Below are positions 1 through 6,259 of a stretch of 6,259 bases of DNA, piece after piece. Under the pieces are notes generated by a model. That model was not told the origin of the DNA. It worked only from the letters and a program-made list of their open reading frames with translations, and did no database searches. Source of the DNA: Candidatus Kaiserbacteria bacterium (GTDB lineage Bacteria > Patescibacteria > Paceibacteria > UBA9973 > UBA2100); contig NVTG01000080.1 of NCBI GenBank assembly GCA_002401495.1, forward strand, positions 1-6,259. Reading direction: 5' to 3'. The translations under genes and the position numbers were made by a program. Numbering within the stretch: position 1 is the first letter of the stretch; each line of letters starts with the position of its first letter.

Positions 1-1
1 C

Positions 2-823
2 TTCAATTTCTACACTGATTCTCTATTGCTATAACAAATTATGGACCAACAACTCGAAAAGAGAGCCGGTACAACTTATGCTCCTCCAGGAAAGTTCACT
101 TTGATTTACTTTATTGATGATCTTAACATGCCAAGATTAGATCCTTATGATACTCAATCTGCTATTGCTTTGGTTAGATAACATATGGATTATGAGCATT
201 TGTATGACAGATAAAAGATGACCATCAAAGTTATCAAGAATTGTCAATATCTGGCATGCATGAATCCTTCTGCTGGTTCTTTCTTCGTTAATCCAAGATT
301 ACAGAGGCATTTCTGGGTCCTCGCAATTCCCTTCCCAGAGTCTCAATCACTCTTCACGATTTATTCGACTTTCTTGAATAAACATTTCAACAAATTCAAA
401 GGATCAATCCAAGAATTGGTGCAAAATGTGATCAAGGCCACTCTGACGTTACATGGAGAAGTAGTTACAAATTTCAGAAAGACTGCTGCTAACTTCCACT
501 ACGAATTCACAGTCCGTCATCTTACAAACATTTTCTAAGGATTGCTTGTTGCTAAATAAGACGCTATTAAAGATGGTGATAACCTTGTTAAAATGTGGGT
601 TCACGAATGTGAAAGAATTTATGGCGATAGATTAGTTAGTCCTGAACATATTGCCACATATAAAGGAATAGTTGCTGACCTTGCAAAGAAGGCTTTCCCG
701 AAATATAATCTTGCGAAATATTTTTAAGGTGCATCCCCAGAGCCTTTGATCTTTGCACATTTTGTTCATGGTCTTGAAGAAAAATTATATGATTAATTCA
801 CAGGAGCAGACTAATTATCCGAA
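2..823 (+). other. AAA3 module, C-terminal part (residues 1-274)
   Basis: The window opens inside AAA3. The Walker A loop is upstream and not seen. Walker B is [11 protein letters not shown] at residues 34-44 (nt 101-133), with the paired Asp at 39 and 40 typical of AAA3. It is followed by the sensor-I stretch CMNPSAGSF (residues 86-94) and RLQRHF (residues 99-104), which carries the conserved arginines. The small subdomain ends with [10 protein letters not shown], where the conserved Gln is a TAA codon at 536-538. The AAA3 nucleotide site regulates the AAA1 motor cycle in dyneins generally. The boundary with AAA4 is approximate. Confidence 0.88.
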
Positions 824-3800
824 AGACTGCATGAAGGTCTTCGTGAATATAATGACACTAACCCTGCTATGGATCTGGTGTTGTTTGAAGATGCAATGAA
901 ACACGTCTGCAGAATCACAAGAATTGTCACAGCAGAAGGAGGTCATGCACTATTAGTCGGTGTGGGTGGTTCTGGTAAATAATCACTTGCCAAACTTGCG
1001 TCATTCATTTGTCAATTTACTACTACTTCGATTTTGATCTCTTCTAATTACAGTATCAATGATTTAAAGACTGATCTTCAATCGATGTTCAACAGAGCTG
1101 GAGGAAAAGATGAAGGTGTCATGTTCTTGTTCACAGAAGGATAAATCACCAACGAAAGATTCTTGGTTTACATTAATGATTTGTTATCCTCTGGTGAAAT
1201 TGCGGACTTGTATGTGCAAGAAGATAAGGATTCAATCATTAATAACATCAGACCATCTGTTAAAAGTGCCGGTATTGTTGATAACAAAGAGAACTGCTGG
1301 GCCTACTTTATTTCTAGAATTAGATAAAACTTACATATGGCATTGTGCTTCTCCCCTGTAGGAGATGCTTTCAGAGGAAGAGCAAGAAAATTCCCTGCTC
1401 TTGTTAATTGTACTGTCATTGATTGGTTCCAACCATGGCCCGAGGATGCGCTGATTTCAGTCGCAAGAAAGTTCACTGATGAATTAGATATGCCCAATGA
1501 TGAAGTCAGAGAAGCTGTAGTTAAATTTATGCCATTCTCATTTGCTACAGTAAATCAACAATCTGCGAAGATCTTTGAAATGGAAAGAAGATTTGTATAC
1601 ACAACTCCAAAATCTTTCTTGGAATTGATTAAACTTTTCAAGGCTATGCTGACAAAACAAACAGATACACTTGTTGAACAAAGAGAAAACTATGATTTGG
1701 GAGTGGTGAAGCTACAGGAGACTGGAGAGGTTGTGTCTAAACTTGAAGAAGAATTGAAAGTCTTTTCAGTTGAAGTCGAAGAAAAGAAAAAAGTAGCTGA
1801 TGCATAAGCTGAAGTTGTAGGTAAAGAAAAGGCTATTGTCGAAATTGAAAAAGATAAAGCAAACATCGAAGCCGAAAAATGCATGACTATCAAAGTTAGT
1901 GTCGAAGAAAAGATGGCTAACGTTCAAAAAGATTTAGATGAAGCACTTCCATTGGTCGAGAAAGCTCAAGCTGCTCTGCAAGGACTGAATGTTAAAGAAA
2001 TTCAAACTATGAAAGCATTCAAGACACCTCCAAAGGATATTGAACTCGTGTTTTTCTGTGTATTGAACTTGCTCGCAGTTATCGATCCTATTGTTCCAGT
2101 TGATAAAAATGGAAAACTTAAAGCTGAAAATGTCTGGAAATCTTCTTTGAATCTCATGCAAAATCCTGGAGCTCTCATTTCTACTTTAGAAGGTTATAAG
2201 GAGAAGATTGACGAAGATAAGGTCCCTGCATCAAACTTTAAAGGTATCAGATCAACGACTTCACAACCCGATTTTAACCCAGAAGCAATTTTAAAGAAAT
2301 CATCAGCTGCTGCAGGTATTTGCGATTGGGTATTGAATATCACAGCTTACTATGATGTGGTTATCTCTGTTGAGCCCAAGAAGAAACAAGTGAGAGAATC
2401 TCAACAACAACTAGAAGATGCAAATGAAAAGAAATCCGAAGTAGATGCTCTTGTCAAAGATCTTTCAGATAAATTAGCAATTCTTGAGGCCGAATTCAAA
2501 CAAGCTATGGATGAAAAGGAAGCTGCTGAAGAAGCCGCTAACAGATGTGCTCGAAGAATGGATCTTGCTTAACGATTGGTTGGAGCTCTTGGATCAGAGT
2601 CAGTCAGATGGCAACAAGCTATCATCGATCTTGGAGGCAAAATTGATGTAATTGTGGGTGATGTGTTACTCGCATCAGCATTCGTCTCTTATGTAGGACC
2701 ATTTAACAAGCAATTCAGAGATGATATCATGAAGAATTATTTCATTGATTTCTTCAAAAAGAATAAGATTCCTTTGTCAGATAACCCAAATCCATTAGTG
2801 ATCTTAACAGATGAAGCAACAATTGCTTAATGGAACACTGAAAAGCTTCCTTCAGATAAAGTATCAACAGAAAATGGCTCTATTTTGACAAGTTCTGAGA
2901 GATATTCTCTTATGATTGATCCTCAAACTCAAGGTATAACATGGATTAAAGAAAGAGAGAAAAACAATGATTTACAAATTACTCGATTATCTAATCCAAA
3001 GATGATTAAGACTCTTGAATTTGCCATTGAAGCAGGACAACCAGTTCTTATTGAAAATATGGATGAGAAAGTAGATGCAGTCTTGGCTCCAGTTTACGGA
3101 AGAGTTATTATTAGAAGAGGTAAATCCAGATATATCAGATTAGGAGATAAAGAATTGACTTTACATAACAATTTCAAATTATTCCTGCACACCAAACTGT
3201 CAAATCCTCATTATCCACCAGAAATTTAAGCTGAATGTGCACTTATTAACTTCACTGTCACAGAGGATGGTCTTGAAGATTAACTTTTGTCCTTAGTCGT
3301 TAAGAAAGAGAGACCAGACCTAGCAAAACAAAAAGAAGAACTGATTCAGCAACAAAATGAATTTAAGATCAAATTGCAATAACTCGAAAGAGATTTACTC
3401 CATTAGCTGGCAACATCAGAAGGTGATATTCTAGAAAATATCACTTTGATTGAGAATTTGGAATATTCAAAGAAGATTTCTACAGAAATTTAAGAGAAAA
3501 TGGAGATTGCAAAGGTAACAGAAGTAATGATCTTTGATGCATCAGAAGCTTATCGGCCAGCTGCATCAAGAGGTGCTCTAGTATTCTTCTTGATGAATGA
3601 ATTGTATAAAATCCATTCGTTCTATAAATTTTCACTTGATTCATTCGTTATTGTTGTGAACAGAGCTATTGATATTGTAGCTGAAATGATGAATCCTAAG
3701 AAAGAAGTAGCAGAAGCTGAAGAGGGAGAAGATGGTGAGCCACCCGCAGAAGGTGACGCCCCAGCTGATGAAGAACCGGCAGAAGACGAAGAAGAAGCAA

Positions 3801-6151
3801 TGACTCCAAGAACTCTTGCCAAGAGAGTTGAAGCTCTTGCAGAGTCAATCACTTATGAGTCCTTTGAATATACAAGAAGAGGGATGCTTGAAAAACACAA
3901 ATTGCTTGTTGCAACAATGCTTTGTTTGAGAATTCTTATCAAAAAGAAAGCAATAGATTCAGATGAAGTAATGACACTTATCAAAAAGGAAGTTGCAATG
4001 GATGCTCCTCATTAAGCAGAACAGTTGAAGTTTATCCCTGAAGCATCTTGGGCCTGTATCAAAGAATTAGAAAAAGTTAAGATTTATGGAAATTTGATAT
4101 CTGCTATGGAAGGAGAAGCTCTGCAATGGAGAAAATGGTTTGGAGAAGAGAAAGCAGAAATCGCTGATTTACCTAAGACTTTTAAAGATGTTTCCTTATT
4201 CCATAGGCTTTTGCTTTTAAGAGCAATGAGACCAGATAGATTATCGGGAGCTCTAAAAGAATTCGTATCAATTGAATTAGGAGAAAAATATGTTGAACAA
4301 CCTTCATTTAATATGGCAAAGACTTATTCAGAAATGAGTCCAAAAGTGCCAGTCTTCTTCGTGCTTTTCCCTGGAGTTGATCCAACACCAGATGTAGAAA
4401 GAATCGGAAAGAATTATGATAAATCTCTCTCTGATGGAACTTTACTCAATATATCTATGGGTCAAGGTTAAGAAGAAAGTGCAATTAAATCGCTTCACAA
4501 TTGTGCCAAAGAAGGAAAGTGGATAATGCTTTAGAATGTCCATTTGATGCAAAGTTGGCTGAAGACTTTCGAAAGAAATCTTGAGGTTGCCGCAGATGAA
4601 AATGTTCATGAAGACTTTAGATGTTTTATATCTTCAGAACCACCGCCTCTTCCTGATTAAGAACTAATTCCTGAATCCATTCTCCAGAATGCAATTAAAG
4701 TTTCTAATGAATCCCCGCAAGATTTGAAGGCCAACTTGAGAAGAGCTTTCTCTAAATTCGATGAGACGAGATTTGAAGCTGCTAAGTCGCACAAATATCA
4801 AGAATTCAAAGCTCTCTTGTTTGGACTTGTAATGTTCCACTCCTTGATTTTGGGAAGAAAGAAATTCGGTTCGCAAGGATGGTCAAGAAATTATAACTTC
4901 AACGATGGTGATCTGACTATTTGCGCCGATGTCTTGCACAATTATCTTTCCAAGTATGAAAAAGTACCTTACGCTGATCTTAGATACATCTATGGAGAGA
5001 TCATGTATGGAGGTCATATTACAGATGATTGGGATAGAAGAACCAACAACACTTACTTGAAGATTCTCATCAGACCAGAAATTCTTTCCAACATGCAACT
5101 TACTTGTGCGATGGGATACAAATCACCTGATCCTAATAAATTTGAAAGAGAAAGCTATGAAAGGTATATTGAGGAAAAACTCCCAGCTGAAATTCCACAA
5201 ATGTTTGGTTTCCATCCAAATGCTGAAATCGGTTACTTAACTAACTAAGTGGAAGCTCTCTTTGAGATGATATAAAAAGTATCTGGAGCTACCTCAAGTG
5301 GTGGAGGCAGTTCTGAAGACGAAGTTAAGAATAAGATTATCTCATTTTTAGAGCAATTACCTCCCAACTTTGGTATGTTTGATCTATTTGCTAAGGTCAA
5401 AGACAGAACACCGTTTATCATTGTTTGCTTGCAAGAATGCGAAAGAATGAACATCCTCTTATCAGAAATAAGAAAATCTCTTAATGACTTAGATGCTGGT
5501 CTCAAAGGTCAATTGAATATTACTGATGCTATGGAGTCCCTTTCAGAAGCTCTTAATTTAAACAAAGTTTCTCCAGATTGGGAAAAATGGGCTTACTTCT
5601 CAAAAAAAGCCTTAGTCGAATGGTTTGCGGATTTATTGCTGAGAATCGAACAATTAACTTTGTGGGGAGAAGAAATGGTAACTCCTAAAGTTCTATGGAT
5701 ATCTGGACTGTTCAATCCTATGTCTTATTTGACTGCTATTATGCAAAATACATCAAGAGAACATTAAATGCCGCTTGATGCAATGTGTCTGAAGACGGAT
5801 GTTACCAATATTAGAGATGTATCTGAAATCCCTGGACCACCTGAGCAAGGAGCATATATCAATGGATTCTATCTTGAAGGAGCATCTTGGGAAATGGGAA
5901 GAGGAGGAGATTAAGGATATCTTACTGATTAACTGCTGAAAGACCTTCATCCTGAATTGCCAATCATGCATGTGAGCTCAATCTTAACAAAGGATAGAGA
6001 AAGTGTTGGCATGTACACTTGCCCTACATATGTTACCTCAGCAAGAGGAGCAACAATGGTCTTCACATCGTTTTTAAAGATGGAAAGTGAAGATTCAGAT
6101 GCTAACAAATGGATTTTATCTGGAGTGGCTCTCATTATGGCACCTGAATGA
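2..6151 (+). CDS. Axonemal outer-arm dynein heavy chain, alpha/beta class (5'-partial, ciliate code)
   Basis: This is the motor part of a ciliary dynein heavy chain, an AAA+ ATPase that slides axonemal doublet microtubules. Base 1 is the last base of an upstream codon; reading from base 2 gives 2049 residues ending ...VALIMAPE before TGA 6149-6151. Full-length heavy chains are about 4,500 residues, so roughly 2,500 N-terminal residues are missing and no start codon is in the window. Visible landmarks are AAA3 Walker [12 protein letters not shown]4 Walker A GVGGSGKQS, stalk coiled coils around a microtubule-binding domain, MRPDRL and FPGVDPTP in AAA6, LQNVHL, and the C-terminal [12 protein letters not shown] and [10 protein letters not shown]. 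The frame holds 28 internal stops under the standard code (26 TAA, 2 TAG), read here as Gln. No intron, frameshift or internal TGA was found. [20 protein letters not shown] and SSEPPPLPD resemble recalled outer-arm beta (DNAH9/11/17) chains; outer-arm alpha is the main alternative. Dynein identity is near certain, subclass moderate. Confidence 0.97.
824..1619 (+). other. AAA4 module with intact Walker A (residues 275-540)
   Basis: The module begins near [19 protein letters not shown]. Walker A is GVGGSGKQS (residues 320-328; Lys326 at nt 977-979), and its Gln is encoded by TAA at 980-982. Walker B is MFLFTEGQI (residues 374-382) with Glu379 where, as I recall, many axonemal chains have Asp. 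Sensor I is LCFSPVG (residues 448-454), followed by the arginine-rich [15 protein letters not shown]. All the elements of a nucleotide-binding site are present, so binding is likely; hydrolysis cannot be judged from sequence. The final helix, from about KSFLELIK, runs straight into the stalk. Confidence 0.9.
1620..2008 (+). other. Stalk coiled coil CC1 (residues 540-669)
   Basis: This long Lys/Glu-rich helix has heptad-like hydrophobic spacing. It starts at [12 protein letters not shown] and passes through [17 protein letters not shown] to the conserved [17 protein letters not shown] just before the microtubule-binding domain. It is the ascending strand of the antiparallel stalk that carries signals between the AAA ring and the microtubule. 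One glutamine in it is TAA at 1805-1807, which would break the helix if read as stop. Its length appears normal for an axonemal heavy chain. Confidence 0.88.
2009..2377 (+). other. Microtubule-binding domain (residues 670-792)
   Basis: This globular stalk tip contacts tubulin. It is bounded by the conserved proline pair in [10 protein letters not shown] (Pro676-677), which marks the end of CC1, and by SVEPKKKQV, which opens CC2. Internal family landmarks are [11 protein letters not shown], the [20 protein letters not shown] stretch and the Tyr-rich ITAYYDV. The length of about 120 residues fits a standard domain without the large flap insert known from some inner-arm dyneins. Boundaries are accurate to within about ten residues. 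Confidence 0.86.
2378..2614 (+). other. Stalk coiled coil CC2 (residues 793-871)
   Basis: This is the descending strand of the stalk, rich in Glu, Lys, Gln and Ala: [19 protein letters not shown] followed by [20 protein letters not shown] and a Glu/Ala-rich run to RCARRMDLA. It pairs with CC1. A TAA glutamine at 2570-2572 lies in MDLAQRLVGAL, where CC2 enters AAA5. The [13 protein letters not shown] motif is the usual CC2-AAA5 junction of dynein heavy chains. Confidence 0.87.
2615..3289 (+). other. AAA5 module (residues 872-1096)
   Basis: This is a non-catalytic ring module with no Walker A, as is normal for AAA5. Landmarks are [16 protein letters not shown] (from residue 886), [17 protein letters not shown], the [13 protein letters not shown] segment, PVLIEN (residues 1014-1019), [12 protein letters not shown] and the [17 protein letters not shown] segment. 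These occur in the order expected for axonemal dyneins. TAA glutamines occur at 2828, 3227 and 3281. The end is placed at the start of the buttress helix. Confidence 0.88.
3290..3520 (+). other. Buttress (strut) coiled coil (residues 1097-1173)
   Basis: This coiled-coil hairpin emerges from AAA5 and braces the stalk in known dynein structures. It starts at [16 protein letters not shown] and continues through a Gln/Leu-rich stretch to [19 protein letters not shown]. It contains three reassigned glutamine codons: TAA at 3380-3382 and 3491-3493, and TAG at 3404-3406. The TAG is one of only two in the frame. The ENLEYSK motif is a well-conserved dynein landmark. Confidence 0.85.
3521..4720 (+). 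other. AAA6 module (residues 1174-1573)
   Basis: This is a non-catalytic ring module. It opens with [20 protein letters not shown] and has [25 protein letters not shown] (from residue 1407), [14 protein letters not shown] (from residue 1450), [23 protein letters not shown] and [13 protein letters not shown]. Two conserved glutamines are reassigned codons: TAA at 4469 in GQGQE and TAG at 4532 in LQNVHL. The module is enlarged by an acidic insert at about 3704-3799. SSEPPPLPD fits the outer-arm alpha/beta class better than the gamma class, judged from recalled sequences. Confidence 0.88.
3704..3799 (+). other. Acidic low-complexity insert in AAA6 (residues 1235-1266)
   Basis: Of 32 residues, 17 are Glu or Asp and none is Lys or Arg; the rest are mainly Ala, Pro and Gly. 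It lies between [13 protein letters not shown] and [13 protein letters not shown], that is, between two conserved AAA6 helices where typical chains have a much shorter link. It is expected to be a disordered, negatively charged surface loop. The frame is open on both sides and codon use is like the flanks, so it looks like a coding expansion, not an unremoved intron. Confidence 0.85.
4721..6148 (+). other. Dynein C-terminal domain (residues 1574-2049)
   Basis: This domain lies against one face of the AAA ring. Its length of about 476 residues is that of the long type found in axonemal dyneins. Landmarks in order are [53 protein letters not shown], a flexible Ser/Gly-rich linker ([11 protein letters not shown], from residue 1761) before a helix, [34 protein letters not shown] and the final [16 protein letters not shown] glutamines occur at 5246, 5273, 5765, 5912 and 5930. 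The C-terminus aligns with the usual end of the family, so the TGA is a genuine stop. Confidence 0.9.
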
Positions 6152-6244
6152 AAGGCTAACTCTAGATGGTTCTTTGTGGATCACATTACTACCCATTAAT
6201 TTAATTATTTATTAAATTAAGTAAACCAGTCTCTGTTGAACATC
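6152..6244 (+). other. 3' untranslated/subtelomeric trailer (93 bp)
   Basis: This non-coding stretch joins the TGA stop to the telomere. It is AT-rich in its centre, as is usual for hypotrich nanochromosome ends. No AATAAA hexamer is present; an ATTAAA occurs at 6211-6216 and could be a poly(A) signal, but in such AT-rich sequence that is weak. There is no further TGA in the gene's own frame before the chromosome end. Confidence 0.8.
6196..6220. repeat. Perfect 10-bp AT-only inverted repeat
   Basis: The left arm TTAATTTAAT (6196-6205) and right arm ATTAAATTAA (6211-6220) are exact reverse complements around a 5-base spacer TATTT. The pair lies in the trailer, 24 bases before the telomere. 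It could form a weak hairpin in RNA or DNA. Because it is made only of A and T, chance is a real alternative, and no function can be assigned. Confidence 0.75.
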
Positions 6245-6259
6245 GGGGTTTTGGGGTTT
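6245..6259 (+). repeat. Telomere repeat G4T4 (chromosome end)
   Basis: The last 15 bases are GGGGTTTTGGGGTTT, the G-rich telomere strand of spirotrich ciliates, in the correct 5'-to-3' orientation for a right-hand chromosome end. As far as I recall, native hypotrich macronuclear telomeres have a 20-bp duplex of this repeat plus a single-stranded G-rich overhang, so the assembled end is slightly trimmed. No matching C4A4 repeat is at base 1, so the left end of the molecule is outside the window. Confidence 0.95.

Noticed and set aside
554..982. AAA-TAA sequences at 554-559 and 977-982 resembling the Euplotes +1 frameshift site
   Set aside because: Reading continues in the same frame on both sides with conserved dynein sequence (VAKQDAI and GSGKQSL), so these are plain Lys-Gln codons.
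1110..1361. Overlapping plus-strand ORF in another frame
   Set aside because: It lies across AAA4 Walker B and sensor I of the dynein frame, shows no recognisable domain, and is expected by chance.
536..1807. Gene looks broken into many ORFs, as if a pseudogene with multiple stops
   Set aside because: All pieces share one frame, all breaks are TAA or TAG, many fall at conserved Gln positions, and no indel shifts the frame. Glutamine reassignment explains every one.
3622..3852. Minus-strand ORF encoding a Ser/Ala-rich 76-residue peptide
   Set aside because: It is the antisense shadow of the Glu/Ala/Pro-rich acidic insert; its low complexity follows from GAA/GCA codons on the other strand.
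5282..5314. Ser/Gly-rich stretch as a possible fusion linker or repeat expansion
   Set aside because: As I recall, animal outer-arm chains also carry a flexible Gly/Ser-rich segment at this point of the C-terminal domain, so it looks like a normal family feature.
5245..5505. Minus-strand ORF of 86 residues over the C-terminal domain
   Set aside because: The opposite strand encodes conserved dynein C-terminal sequence throughout; the antisense frame has no features of its own. Other minus-strand ORFs over the gene were dismissed for the same reason.
6211..6216. ATTAAA as a definite poly(A) signal
   Set aside because: The hexamer sits in an all-AT palindrome where it is likely by chance, and poly(A) signals in hypotrichs are not firmly defined; it is kept only as a remark.

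Overview
This window is the 3' end of a macronuclear chromosome from a spirotrich (hypotrich) ciliate of the Oxytricha/Stylonychia kind. Two signs fix this. First, the + strand ends in G4T4 telomere repeat (6245-6259). Second, one reading frame runs from base 2 to a TGA at 6149-6151 only if TAA and TAG are read as glutamine (ciliate code, NCBI table 6). Tetrahymena and Paramecium share that code but have other telomere repeats. Euplotes has G4T4 telomeres but reads TGA as Cys and stops at TAA/TAG, the opposite of what is seen here.

The whole window apart from about 108 bases is a single intronless gene fragment of 2049 codons. It is the C-terminal 45% or so of an axonemal dynein heavy chain, most like the outer-arm alpha/beta class (the animal DNAH9/11/17 group). 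In order it encodes: the end of AAA3 with its Walker B and RLQRHF motif; AAA4 with an intact Walker A (GVGGSGKQS); the stalk (coiled coil CC1, microtubule-binding domain, coiled coil CC2); AAA5; the buttress coiled coil; AAA6 with a strongly acidic low-complexity insert; and the long C-terminal domain. The tail, linker, AAA1, AAA2 and start of AAA3 lie upstream of the window, as does the other telomere.

After the stop there is a 93-base AT-rich trailer containing a perfect 10-bp inverted repeat, then the telomere. No second gene, RNA gene, mobile element or CRISPR array is visible on either strand. The many short reading frames seen with the standard code are pieces of this one gene cut at glutamine TAA/TAG codons, or antisense shadows.

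The interest lies in the code reassignment at motif glutamines, the very short gene-to-telomere trailer with no backup TGA, the acidic insert in AAA6, and the Glu in the AAA4 Walker B. I see no previously undescribed biological system here. Family resemblances are from recalled motifs, not a database search.
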